A model generated the notes under the pieces. The model made no database searches and was not told the DNA's origin. It saw only the letters and a list, made by a program, of their open reading frames with translations. From Ligustrum vulgare (taxonomy: Eukaryota; Streptophyta; Magnoliopsida; Lamiales; Oleaceae): a DNA stretch of 64,000 nucleotides. Where the stretch lies: contig OY743177.1 of assembly GCA_963555705.1 (NCBI GenBank), positions 54,134,096-54,198,095 on the forward strand. Reading direction: 5' to 3'. Numbering within the stretch: the stretch's first letter is position 1; each line of letters begins with the position of its first letter. Of the stretch, positions 53,131 through 64,000 are shown piece by piece. Made by a program: the position numbers and the translations under genes.

Positions 53131-53320
53131 TAGGGGTGTAAACGGTTCGGTTTGGGCAGTTTTTGATAAGTTTTCAAACCAAACCATTTAAAACGGTTTG
53201 ACATTTTTCCAACCCAAACCAAACCATTTATTTTCCAAAACCAAACCAAACCAAATCATTTTTTGCGGTTTGGTGCAGGGTTCAAACCACGGTTTACAAG
53301 CGAAATTAAACTACTATATT
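53131..53320. repeat. Left subterminal repeats of the hAT element
   Basis: Within 190 bp there are at least six copies of (A)CGGTTTGG or AACCAAACCA in both orientations; the right end (57085-57263) is similar, with CGGTTTGGGTC and AACGGTTTGGCGG. Clustered short repeats next to the ends are usual binding sites for hAT transposases. Confidence 0.65.
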
Positions 53321-54224
53321 TAGAATAAATTGAAATAATTTTTTTTAGTTTTCTCCAGCTTCGCCATCATATATTTTTTTTAATTACAAAATAACATGCT
53401 TTATTTTTAACGACAAATAACAAGCTTTTTGATTACAAAATAACAAGTTAGCATGTGAAAAGGGTATCCCCACTACTCAGCACTTGTTCGAAGCATGTCC
53501 TGCTTATCAACCCATTTCTATCAAAATGCAGGAAGAAAAAAAGCAATCAAACAACCAACATACAAAATTACAGCATAATACTTAATATTCTTCCCAATAA
53601 ATTGACAAATTTTCCCCAACAAAATATTTTTTCCAATGGTAGTTTCCTTTGGAAAGTTGAAATGCTCCACAACTTTGCTAAGTGCCGACCAACAGCTTTG
53701 CTAAACCAATTGTCGACTTCATCACTATAAGCCTGGACTTCATATCTAATCAATAAATAATGGACACATATAAGCAAAAGGATGAATATGAAAGAAATTA
53801 GCACATGATTAAGGTAAGCTTAAAACAATTCCTGTGGGCTCTTTCAAAGAGACTGGACATTAACTTGTAGAACCTAAAGACATAAATAACTATGGCAACG
53901 ATAGAAATGAATGATTTTTAGCAAAAGAAATTCGACGGAAAGGTCCTTGGATCTTAAAAACAAATTAGTAAAAGAATATACACAGAAGAATTATATAACA
54001 ATTTGATAACCAAGTCTTCCAACATTCTAAATATAAAGAAGAATTATATAACAACTAACTAGTTTACTAACCTTTTGCATTCTAGTTTAATTCTTTATTG
54101 GTGCAATACTCCTGTTGTTACACATGATTTGTCTTCATCAAAAAAAAAAAAAAAAAAAACCAATTCATTAGTCACAACTAGTATAAACTTAAGAGAAAAA
54201 AATGCATAAAATTGAGAATATGTA

Positions 54225-56310
54225 TTATAAAGTATATATCATATTACCTTCCACTGCCCTCTCAGAGTCGTCGAATGCTTGAACCTCCTCCAAATATTGA
54301 CGTAACACTAGTGGTTCTTTGTTGCTATGCATCCAATTCTTTGTGCAAATGAGTGCCTCAACCATCTTTGGGCCCAACGAACTCCGAAAAGAATCAAGAA
54401 TCCTACCACTCGTGGAGAAAGCCGATTCAGAAGCAACTGTGGATATTTGAATGGCTAAGACATCTTTGGCAATTTGGGAGACAATCTTGTACTTATGAGC
54501 ATTTAATTTCCACCAAAGTAGTATGTCAAAAGGCTCATCAGTCAAATGTTCACAACGATCATTCAAATAATCCACCAAATCATTCTTCTCAACTTGAGCT
54601 TCCCGCAAGAGTCTTGCTTTAAAAATTGAAGAAATTGGCCTAGAACCACATGCATGTAGTGATGAAGTTGGACTGCTAGTTTGAGCTGCTTCATTAAATG
54701 GAGTACTAAGTGGAGTCACCATGTCTTTATACCACTCATATAACCTATGAAGTGTGTTTTCAACCTTATTTAGCAACATCTTTGCAATCTCCACATCGTA
54801 TATAAGTTCAAATCCAACTTTAAGCAATTCCAACTTGCATCTTGGGTCTAGGGCGGTTGCAATGAACAATAATTGATTGAACTTCTCAAGATTGCCCCAA
54901 TACTTATCATACTTTTTTCGCATACTTATTGCCATAGAACCCATCAAACTAGTTGGCTCTTTTGCCAATTCATTCACCTCTCCATGAATTTCACATATTT
55001 CTTGAAAGAAAGTGTTGGAGGTTACATATAAAGAGCCACTAATTTTCAATGTCATATCGTAAAATGTCTTCAAAAAACTGATAAACACCTCTGCTTTATC
55101 CCAATCCTCATGTTTAGGAGGTCCATCTATACTACTCCCATCAGATCTTTCATCCTCAAAGTACCTAGTATAGTTCGCATCACCTTTCAAAACATCAAAA
55201 GCCTTTCTAAATTTGGTGGCAGCTTGCAACATCATGTAGGTGGAATTCCACCTAGTTGTCACATCCAAACACAATAAGCCTCGAGATTCAATATTTGCAT
55301 CTTTGCAACTCTCTCGAAATGCTTTTAGCCTAGCTGGGGAAGACCTAGCATACCTAACGGCATTACGAATAGATGAAATGGCATGACTAATCTCTTTTAG
55401 ACCATCACGAACAATGAGATTGAGAATGTGAGCACGACAACGCATGTGAAGCATCTCCCCACCAAGAACTAAACCGTTTTTCTTCTCATGAAAACAACAT
55501 TTGAGTTTCATTATCGCTACATCATTCGATGAAGCATTATCAACAGTCACGCAAAAGATCTTATCAATTCCCCAATCATGAAGGCAAGAAATCAATTCCT
55601 TTGCTACCATGTCACCCTTATGGCTCGTGACTTGAATGAAACTTATGATTCTTTTTTTGCAGTCTCCAATCATCATCAACCCAATGAGCAGTCAAACACA
55701 AGTAACTAAGATTTTGTATTGATGTCCAACAATCAGTTGTCAAAGACACTCTATGTTTACTCAAATCACTCCTTAGTTTTTTCTTCTCATCAAGAAAGAG
55801 TTGATATATATCTGTAGCTATTGTCACCCTTGAAGGAAATACAAACGTTGGAAAAAAATACATTGTAAAAGATTGAAAACCCTCATCCTCAACATGTCGA
55901 AATGGTAACTCAGATAGTATGAAGTACTTAGTAATTTGTTCTCTAACCCCTTTCTGAGTAAACATGATTGTCTGTCCACCATTATCACCATCATCAATTT
56001 TTGATTTACTACTGAAATTTAGTGTCTTTTGTTTTTTGTCCTTAAACCTAAACGGATACTTCTTGCACAACCCCTCTATATGATTTCTTAGTGTACTAGT
56101 GCCAATATTTTTAGAATGATACTTATATACCTGTCCACAATAAATACATTCTACATTCCCATCGTCACGTTGAGTAAAGTGAGCCCAAATTTCAGACCTT
56201 TTATGCCCCTTCTGAGCCTTCTTTTTTTCACTATTATCCATACTTTCAATCTTAATTGGTCTAATATCTTCATTGTCATGATCACTATGTTCTTCTAAAA
56301 TGGGATCCAT
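54225..56310 (-). pseudogene. hAT transposase, BED-finger (RICESLEEPER-like), one frameshift
   Basis: The enzyme would cut and move the hAT element. The N-terminal frame (56310-55618) has a BED zinc finger (IWAHFTQRDDGNVECIYCGQ, then GTSTLRNHIEG) and the first catalytic region SLTTDCWTSIQNLSYLCLTA. The second frame (55679-54225) has VTVDNASSND, MRCRAHILNLIVRDGL, DVTTRWNSTYMML and the C-terminal dimerisation domain FDILLWWKLNAHKYKIVSQI, STVASESAFSTSGRILDSFR. The frames overlap at a T7 run (55652-55658 on the plus strand), so one base gain or loss explains the break. All else looks complete (about 690 residues, normal for the family). The break could be a real mutation or a homopolymer sequencing error. 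Confidence 0.93.
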
Positions 56311-57490
56311 TCTTCTAAAGTCTAAACTGTATTTTACAAAAGACAGTAATGAAACAAATTCAGTCTAAATGAAACAAATTCAGTCCAAACAGGAAAAAAA
56401 AAATCTTTACCTGGTAGTAAACTGCTGCTGACTGAATCTGCCCTCAACAAGACAACACCTACTCAAAGCAAGAAATCAATTAAACTCAATGGCGGATGAA
56501 GATGAAGGGAGGTTGAGCAAGCCAGAATGTAAGTGAACAAAAAAGAAACAAAAAATAAGTTGAAGAACCAGACTACGTTTAGCGGAAAGAAGAGAATGGT
56601 TACCGAGTTACAAATATGCGCTCGCAAAATTGAAATCAGGATGAGGTTCACGAGACCCATTTTCACGCTATATATGGTGTTCAATTTTCAGCTATGCGGG
56701 CTGCGGTGCGTGGATTGAAGATTAGGTTACGATTTTCAGCTGTGAGTTTCGCCATTTAGGAGTGCGACTGCGGACTGCGGGTGCGGAGGGTTTGAAGACA
56801 GATTAATTTTAGGATTTGGGACCATTCTCTTACCTCACGCACGGCTTAAGACTTACAATGTTAGTATATTGCACTCTTACTGCCTTTTACTGCCTTAATA
56901 AAGTAAGGGACTTGGACTCTTGCTGGGCTTGGTAATTAATTGCCAATTGGTATGTTTTGGGAAATTTTTAAGCCAATTTCTAAAAAAAAAAAAAAAAAAA
57001 AATTAAGTATTTAACTATAAAATAAATCTGTAATTTTTTCTTAAATAATAAATATTAATTTTATTTTATATTTTTTTATTTTTTTGCGGGTTGGCGGTTT
57101 AAAACGGGTTTTGACAAGTGAAACCTAAACCAAACCATTTGAAAGCGGTTCGGTTTGGGTCAAAACCGAAACGTTGACGGGTCCGCGTGGACCCAAACCA
57201 ACGGTTTCAAAACCGCGGTTTCACTTCGGTTTAACGGTTTGGCGGTTTAAATTTACAGCCCTAATCTAAACTATCTAAACTCATTTGCTGCAGAAAAAGC
57301 AGTGGCTTTTCAAGAGGAGTATCAAAGTATAGAGGAGTTTCAAGGTATATTATGAAATCATTATCAGATCAATTTCCCTTTTTTGATTACTTTTGGGATT
57401 GTTCAAAGCCCATAAATGGTAATAAATGCAGACACCATCACAATGGAAGGTGGGAAGCTAGGATAGGAAGAGTTTTTGGAATTCGCTAAG

Positions 57491-58901
57491 TATGCTCTAA
57501 GGATTTAAGTCATAGAATTTCCCGTATTGACCCTTTTTTTTTGTAATTTGAACTGGTAACAATATTACATTCTGATAAAGTTATTGTAATGCTTGCTGTC
57601 AGAGTGGCTGCTGGACGGTCTTGCTGGGTTTTTGACATCAGTTTTTTTTTTTGGCAGCAAATCATCCTACAACCGCTCTGGCCTTCGTTTTTTATTATGC
57701 AACTTTGGATTATTTGACCTTACACATTCAGCCTACTCAATGGTATGTCACCAATTCTCACCTATAGCATGTGCAATATTCACTTCACTTTGCTTTATTA
57801 CTTTTGCTGTTGCAATTTGTGAGAACAATATATCTGTTGTACAAGTTTATATAATCACGTTTCAGTCTTGCAGGTTCTTCCTACTCTACAAGGTAGAGCA
57901 ATTGACTGAATGATGTTTGGAAAATTGTAAGGTTGGTCTCATTGATTAAAGATATTACTTATTGCAGCAGAAATGTATATCAGATTGATGCTTAACTGCC
58001 ATTATTGTCCCTCAGATGTTTTTCTCATATTGGAGAGATTGAGGTTAAGTTCTCACTTCTTCTTCTATTCTATTGATAAAAGTAGATTATAAAATGTTGA
58101 CGGTTCGTTAAAGTTATAATTTTTTTCTCATGTTTCAGTGTTCGACTGGGGTGAGTGGATTATGACCAAAGATCTACCAGGAGAGGTAAATGCCTTTAAC
58201 TGCCTGATAATTAGTGTGTGTGGATTTTGTAGAGTGTAAATAGAGCACGTTGTCACATAGTATTAACATATACATTGCAAGAGTCCAAAAATTCAAATAT
58301 TCTTCCATAATTCTCACAAAAAAGGCCATAAGATTTAGAACAAAAAGGCAAAAGTGTCGCTGCCATTAAACTAAGAGGATTTACTATTTTGAATGTTATG
58401 TCATTCTGATATTGAGGTCATTTTTTATTTTTAGTTTTTTTCCCCATTTTTCACTATTTAATTTGAATTTCTTATATTTTTGAAATGAATGAGTTGAGTT
58501 TGTACGTTTGTGTAAGAGTTTGAAGGCATTTTTCTATTTTGTGTATGATTAGATATGGAATAAGAAGGCAATTGAAGCATCAGATAGATGTTGCATTTTG
58601 TTATTATTATTATTATTATTTTTCTTTTTGGATATGTTTGGGTATGATCTCCTTTTGGAGCTTTTTAATTTGCTTTGATTTTTTAATATTTGCAAATGCT
58701 TATTGCCCTTTCTTTTCAAGAAAGAGTGGGCAGAAGATTAAACTTGCCTTCCATTAGAGTAGGATGAGTTAAGTTGCTGGGAATGGTATCTCCATGTATA
58801 GTTTTCATTCTTCAGGTCAAGCTGCATCAATCTGGCATAGCTTTTATAACTCCCACATGGTCTGCCTTAGATTAGTTTCACATGGTACTGATAATATCTT
58901 A
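57491..58901. other. Helitron interior without a recognised gene
   Basis: AT-rich. A short exon-like stretch at about 58139-58186 (TTTCAG, then FDWGEWIMTKDLPGE, then GTAAAT) is bounded by good splice sites, but I do not recognise its protein. Confidence 0.4.
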
Positions 58902-58931
58902 TCTTATTAATATATTAAAAAAGAATAGCAA
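58902..58931 (+). mobile_element. Second Helitron-type 5' terminus
   Basis: TCTTATTAATATATTAAAAAAG, preceded by A, matches the terminus at 52411 over about 30 bp with few changes, and a CCCGCC phrase follows at about +60 in both. It would define a 4140-bp inner Helitron ending at 63041 that carries the transporter and eIF4E fragments. Confidence 0.55.
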
Positions 58932-59681
58932 CCATAGAACATCCCGCTTAAATTTCCCGCCTGGAAGCTGCTTGTGGTAGTGTAGAATGAAAGAAAGAAA
59001 AGTATTAGATAAATAATAAATAATATATATTGGTGGTCCCACAACCAAATAAACCCATTGAAAATATATTAAAAGTATCTGATATTTTCGTTTGCCAAAT
59101 GTGAAAGAAACCATTTCCCAGGGATCTGTCTTTTCATCCGGGAAAATTTTCCAAACCATTTCCTAAAATACTATTATTTGAAATTTGAAACACACAAACT
59201 ATCCCCAAAAAATTTACATCCTCCAAAATCAGGAATAACTTTCTTTCCAGGACTATATTTTGGTTTTCATCATCTATGTTGAAATTTTGATTGGTTAAAA
59301 GTCTTTTTGAGTTTTGGATTTAAAGATATGATTGATTTCATACATAGTTCTACTACCAATTACGGAGAAGTGAAACTTGTGTTGAAGAAGAATCGATAAT
59401 TAATAGAATCCCCATTTCCCAAGGCAAATAGATTGACCTGTTCATATTTTTGGATTGATATATTAGAGAAAATCAAGATTCTGATTTTAATTTACCAATT
59501 AATGTTTACAGGTGTTAAAAAGGCTGCTCCATGAAGAAGTCATAGCATGGGCAAGAATATCATCTGAGGTACATGTGTAGAGGAATTACCTAAAATGGGT
59601 AGAGGAATTCACAGTTTAGTAGTGAGGTTTGGGATTGGATTCTAATTTCAGAATATCACTATTCTTACTGTGTAATTTCAG

Positions 59682-59740
59682 AATGAGTTGATCTCATGGA
59701 ATTCGATGATAACAGGCTGTGTTGGAAGAGATATATCACA
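59682..59740 (+). pseudogene. Possible pentatricopeptide-repeat (PPR) fragment
   Basis: After an acceptor-like TTTCAG the frame reads NELISWNSMITGCVGRDIS, the typical core of a plant PPR motif (V/ISWNSMI.G). It is too short to assign a gene. An adjacent 31-bp tandem duplication (ATATCACATTCAATCAGCAT) disrupts the rest. Confidence 0.4.
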
Positions 59741-60664
59741 TTCAATCAGCATAAATGGGGGTATATCACATTCAATCAGCATATATGTGGATACATTGAT
59801 GATTTGCCTAATTCAACAACTTGCATTTGGATAATGGTGTAGGTTCCTATTTATGGGGTGGGTTGGTCCATTGATAATGTGGCAGATTTTTTCAGGGCTT
59901 TCGCTCTATCTTTGCTTGCTTGCTATGCTTCTAAATTGGTTTACTTTGCTTATTTCGGTTTCTTTTGATAAGAAGAAATAATTATTTGAGATGGTAAGAG
60001 TTACTATCTTATCTTGAATGTAATTTTACTTGCCTATATATGTAATTTCTGCCAAAAATTTCATTTGGGTTATTGTTTAATTTTTTCTTACAGTCATTCA
60101 TGAGGTTGGTTTCAGTTGATATTAATTTTAAATGAATTTCTATTCCAATTTTCAGCAATTTAAATTAAGATTTGTGGAAATATGATCTACTTGGTGCAAT
60201 ATTTGGTGTGAAATGAAAAGTTTTTAGTTACTAATTTTGTGGTTACAATATTGCAATTTTGAATGTGCAGCCGATGGAATTCTTTCAACTAACCTTGAGG
60301 CCTAAATTTCAGTTTAATTAGGTGAAAGAAAAATGCTTAATTGATGATGTAAGAAATTTTTGAAAATTTTATATGAGCACCACAATCTGAAATCAAAATT
60401 TCTCTACCAGTGATGAAGTTCGGTTCAAATTAGAAGAGAGGGAAAAATTTTCTCATCTTTTTCCTCCTTTTAAGTTTATTCTGTCATCTCTTCCGGTTAA
60501 GTTATATTATAGTTTGAATGAGGGAACCACAAAGACCTATCTAATTTTGGGAATACAATTTACAGAATTTCCATTTCATTGAATACTTGATTACATCTCA
60601 TTGGGATAAACATGGCAACTTCACTACATTAATTACAGTAAAATATTCGACTTTGTATTTGGAA

Positions 60665-60796
60665 GCATTCCTGCAGTTCACAGGTATCAACACAGTTATG
60701 TATTGCAGCCTAACCAATGTGCAGATGTTTGGCTTCGGGTCCAACCAACTCGCACTTCTCCTCTCCCTTGGACTGTTGGACACAAGGAGGTGGTAA
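60665..60796 (+). pseudogene. Inositol transporter (INT-type sugar transporter) fragment
   Basis: The frame reads [20 protein letters not shown] and [16 protein letters not shown], matching the [18 protein letters not shown] region and following membrane segment of plant inositol/H+ symporters of the major facilitator superfamily. YYSPT has become YCSLT and the frame is lost after LLDTRRW. Only about 40 residues of a roughly 500-residue protein are present. It has the same orientation as the other captured fragments. Confidence 0.85.
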
Positions 60797-62162
60797 AATA
60801 AAATAGCATTTTGTCCATTTTTTTGTTTTTGCTATGGCTTTCTTCTTTACCTGTGATTGATTATCTTTTAAATTGTTAATTCCTCCTCTACCATTGGTAT
60901 TCCAGGGAGTATAGTGACATGCTGGGAATCAGGAGCTTTCTGTGCTGGAGTGGGTATTGGATCTGCATATTTTATAAACATACATGTTTTATAATTTTAG
61001 TAATAAAAACACCCAATTTTAGTATATATTTTTAACCATTCTTTGAATAATATAGATTTCCCCATTCATTATATATAATCACTTTTATAAAATTAATTGG
61101 TATTGATCAGATTTACTCATGTAATTTGATTTTATGATTATTAAAATCTTGCTAGGAACTTTTTATTCGTATATAATTATTATCGTCTTTTGGGTAGTAG
61201 AATAGTTAGCCACTTGATGGCAGCAATCATGGATGGAGTGTATGGATGATTACATTTTTGTGCATTGAGAGTTTCAAGTTGGAATTTTGATGGGTGAACA
61301 TGTTAGGGATTGAGATTCTTCCTGGGGTTGTCTCAATTGGTTGTGCATTGACATTTTTGCTTATTTTTAGCTAGAAGTGTTATCGTTAATAAATATATTC
61401 TAACAAGTGAGTCAAGCTCTTAATGGAAAATGGTATTCAATTCTTTAGATTTTTAACCATAATTTATCTTTTATTATTAAATTTTTTGTACTTTAAAAGA
61501 AGTTATCATTCTGCATACATTTTTTTAGAAAAATTTTGTGCCCAAAACATTGACTTCTATGATGTTAATAAAAATCTTTCAGGATAGTCAAAAGATTTGT
61601 TTATCTTGCTTAGCATTAGTAACACTATTTGCTTAAACTGCTGCATTTTCCCTCTGCTAAATTGGAACCTTCAATGTGAGTGCTCTTTGTGCATTCATTT
61701 TTCCTCAATTACAAGGTTAATGTCTTTTAACTCTCCCACTGATTCTCAATATGCTTCTATTGAATGGTTTGGAACGGTGCAGAATTGCTTCATTAACAAT
61801 GACTTGAAGGTATTTTGAAAGGATTTTTTAGGCTTTTTCTTTACAATTCAGTACAATATTAAGATGCATAATATTCATGTTTCTGGGAGTAATATCCCAT
61901 CTCCTCTTCAAAATTTTGCAGTGCTGAGGTCAAGGTACTCATTGAAAAAAGTGCTGAGATCAAGGTACTCATTGCTTTCTGGCCTTAAGAGATTTTATGA
62001 TTTGATCAACAGGTGGTTTCCTTCCCAGTTCCCAGTGTTGGAGCCTGCCAATTTTTTAGATATATGTAAATTGTTTATTTTCTTTTTTTTTTGGTGTTCT
62101 GTACTTATTATAATCATTCTCTTTTATTTATCATCGTGCGTCTCAAATCCCATGTCTTGCAG

Positions 62163-62325
62163 CTTAGACAATAACACTGGCCATCCAAGCAAGTTGGAAG
62201 TTGAAGCTGACTTCCACTGTTTCGAGGACAAGATTGAGTCAAAATGGGAAGATAATGTTTGTGCTAATAGAGGAAACTAGACTTTGACTTTTGCTATGGG
62301 TAAATCTTATACATGTTGGCTCTAC
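62163..62325 (+). pseudogene. eIF4E fragment (second-exon region)
   Basis: eIF4E binds the mRNA cap in translation initiation. After TCTTGCAG the frame reads [35 protein letters not shown], then a TAG (62278-62280) where the family has Trp, then TLTFAMGKSYTCWLY. This matches the start of eIF4E exon 2 across a cap-binding tryptophan region (here KWED is kept). The acceptor site is intact. The premature stop and lack of the other exons make it non-functional. Confidence 0.88.
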
Positions 62326-63014
62326 ATGGTACATTTATTATCTATGTTTGGTGTAGAAACTGTCTTTGGACTCACATGCGAAAACTCTGGAAATTCAAGA
62401 GCCAACCAAAAAGGTTAATATTTATGTTTGGTGTAGAAAATTGTCTTAAAGTATGACTGGATAGCCTGTATTAATAAGTACATTGCTTTTGTTCAGTATT
62501 ATTTTGAACCACAAAATTAGAAGTTTATGAATCCAGTTAAATTTTTTTTTTTTTTTGCTTGAAATGTAAATTTCTCAGGTGAGGAAACGTTATTATTTGC
62601 TTGAATTTATGTTAAGGGTTTTGATTGAGCTATAGTTTTTGGAAAAATAGAATTTATAGTTGTGATTTTTTGGAGAATGTGGTTGAAAAGTAGGATTATT
62701 TTTGAATTTACATGTGAAATTATTTTATCCGATAATTTATGGTTGAAAATAAGTTTGGAGAAATATGAGATTTGCAAGAATTGGTTTTAAGCTAGAGCTA
62801 AATTATTTCTTTTCATTTTCCATTGTTAATAGGCCATGGATGAATCTTTTAATTTTGTAGACAAATATTAAGTCTACAATTATGAAGTTTATTGAGATAA
62901 TAAATCTGTTGAGAATAAATTTGGAAGATTGTTGATTATATACTATTTATGTTATAGTCTTATGATTGTCTCGATTAATTATTGTAATATAATATTCTTT
63001 TTTATATCTAATAT

Positions 63015-63041
63015 CGTGCATCGTACGGGTGGTAAAACTAG
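63015..63041 (+). mobile_element. Helitron 3' terminus with hairpin
   Basis: CGTGC pairs with GTACG (one G-T wobble) around ATC, followed by GGTGGTAAAA and CTAG, then T. Hairpin, spacing and tail fit the termination signal of plant Helitrons. Confidence 0.8.
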
Positions 63042-64000
63042 TATATTTTTAAAACTTAGTTAAGTAGGCTTTTCTTTCCCACCATTTTGGCATGAGATTA
63101 GCAATTGTGGTTTAAACTAAAATTTAAACTATACAATTTTTTAAATTACTTTTTAATTACACAAATTTTCTCTCTCTTGATTTTTAACCACCCAATCTAT
63201 ATCTATATCTATATCTATATAAAAACAGAAGTGCCGTCAAAAAAATTTTCCCACCCATTTTCAGAATTTTTTTTTTTTCAATTGAATTTCCGGAATTGGG
63301 AAATGAGTTGTTGACAATTAATGAGACATTTAATGTGAGAAAGTATAGAATGCATTGTAAATAGGCACTTGACTACATGTATTGAATGCTAATATATATA
63401 TATATATATAATTATTTTTTCCTGCAATTTTTATGGATCCTACAAGAAATAATTGTTGCCATAACATTTATTTATATCCCAATTCATCCACTTCACTTAT
63501 TAATCCATCCAAATTTGTAATTGTTTTAACACCAGTGAGTAATTCCATTGTACGTGTTTTTCATATTTTGGAAATCAAGCTAATTATATTTAGGGAACTA
63601 TATTCATACAATACATTTTTTAAAATTTACACCATAGTTTAATTGCAAGATAGATTTTCAGTGTTTGTTTAGTTTTGCTTTTATATCCTTAACTTTTTTT
63701 AATCGCATTCTTATTTATAACATTCAATTAATTAATAAATTTTATTTCTAATCGCAATTTCTATTCATATATTCTGCTAATTTGCATTGAAAGGATGTGC
63801 AAATATTTTTTTAAACTTTTGTATTAATTATTTAGTTTCATTATTTAAAAATATGAGAGATAAATAAGTGTTTTTAGCCAACAAAACAAATATATTGAAC
63901 GAGAATCGTCTTCAAAGACAAGATGTGGAAATTAATAAAGAGTTGATGATAAAAAAATTATAAAATTTTTTAATATAACTATTATAATTTGAAGTAGTTT
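63042..64000. other. AT-rich end of window, no gene
   Basis: Contains a (TA)n stretch at about 63390-63412 and a T tract at 63268-63279. No coding region is supported. Confidence 0.5.
63196..63240 (+). mobile_element. Possible 5' end of a further Helitron
   Basis: TCTATATCTATATC, preceded by A, leads into TATAAAAACAGAAGTGCCG, a style seen at many plant Helitron starts. The (TATATC)n repeat makes the exact start uncertain. Its 3' end would lie outside the window. Confidence 0.35.

Larger units (their letters stand above)
53131..57263 (-). mobile_element. Nearly intact hAT transposon with perfect 8-bp TSD
   Basis: Inverted ends TAGGGGTGTAAAC (left) and TAGGGCTGTAAAT (right, reverse complement) are flanked by ATCTAAAC on both sides (53123-53130 and 57264-57271). 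Both subterminal regions hold many copies of CGGTTTGG/AACCAAACC, likely transposase-binding repeats. The single gene on the minus strand encodes a BED-finger hAT transposase. It lies within an intron of the AP2 fragment. Confidence 0.93.
52996..57490 (+). pseudogene. AP2/WRI1-like transcription factor fragment (three exons), captured and interrupted
   Basis: WRI1/AINTEGUMENTA-type AP2 proteins are nuclear regulators with two AP2 repeats joined by a conserved linker. Exon 52996-53069, after TTTCAGCAG, encodes YEKEIEIVQIVTKEEYLASL plus RR and ends before GTATT. Exon 57294-57344 encodes SSGFSRGVSKYRGVSR. Exon 57432-57490 encodes HHHNGRWEARIGRVFG and then runs into a stop (GIR-stop). Phases match at both junctions. 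This is the linker and the first half of the second AP2 repeat. The first repeat, the rest of the second and both termini are missing, so it is a captured fragment. The first intron has grown to 4.2 kb by insertion of a hAT element. Confidence 0.88.
52411..63041 (+). mobile_element. Gene-fragment-carrying Helitron (non-autonomous), possibly composite
   Basis: The right end has the full plant Helitron 3' signature: a hairpin CGTGC-ATC-GTACG (63015-63027), 10 bases, then CTAG (63038-63041) before a host T. The left end TCTTATTAATATTATAAAA after an A is of the usual Helitron 5' type, and a near-identical one lies at 58902. Between them are fragments of an AP2/WRI1-like gene, an inositol transporter and eIF4E, all on the plus strand with exon-intron junctions kept, as expected when Helitrons capture genomic DNA. 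No Rep/helicase was seen. Two 5' ends and one 3' end mean either an inner Helitron (58902-63041) within an older one or a single element with a duplicated 5' end. Confidence 0.7.

Noticed and set aside
52996..57490. Functional AP2/WRI1 gene
   Set aside because: Only the linker and part of the second AP2 repeat are present, followed by a stop. It lies within a Helitron.

Overview
This window is eudicot plant nuclear DNA. It is AT-rich and consists almost entirely of nested transposable elements of plant type. No intact host gene, rRNA, tRNA gene or CRISPR array was recognised. The species cannot be named from the sequence. All coordinates, repeat ends and target-site duplications (TSDs) were read by eye.

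Layout. 1-6708: 3' end of a Ty3/gypsy element (D); its 3' LTR is split by a complete short non-autonomous LTR element (A, 1106-5934, TSD GCAGG). 6709-12300: decayed sequence with minisatellites, an ORF resembling the cysteine-rich nucleic-acid-binding protein of plant flexiviruses, a hAT MITE (8405-8965), a dead LOG retrocopy, a Copia-type LTR edge and a SINE. 13824-20275: a complete but dead Ty1/copia element (TSD ATTTG). 20388-22777: a PIF/Harbinger element with divergent transposase and Myb-like relics. 22972-32057: a minus-strand Athila/Tat-type element (C, TSD GTAAT) with gag and protease but no reverse transcriptase, carrying a solo LTR in its 3' LTR. 32255-36603: a young minus-strand Ty3 element (E, TSD AAAAG), again gag-protease only. 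36917-41756: a decayed relative of A (B) containing another LTR. 41953-46428: a hAT transposase pseudogene with a TTF-type N-terminus, split by a MULE (42099-43254, 9-bp TSD) and a solo LTR (45456-46218). 46429-52410: AT-rich intergenic DNA with small relics. 52411-63041: a Helitron-type element carrying same-strand fragments of at least three host genes (AP2/WRI1-like, inositol transporter, eIF4E), with a nearly intact hAT element (53131-57263) in the AP2 intron and a second Helitron 5' end at 58902.

How the parts relate. Four LTR families here (A, B, C, E) lack reverse transcriptase and integrase, so they would depend on enzymes supplied in trans; the only reverse transcriptase visible is in the dead Copia. 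The A/B/C group shares tRNA-Asp primer sites, a terminal LTR hairpin, an R/U5 hairpin and a noncoding block after the last ORF. LTRs of several otherwise different families carry clusters of CG-rich palindromes (ACGGCCGT, CGCGATCGCG, CCGTGCGACCGCACGG) in AT-rich surroundings. The least ordinary content is the gene-fragment Helitron, the palindrome arrays with a module shared between families, the covarying LTR hairpins and the possible virus-derived ORF.
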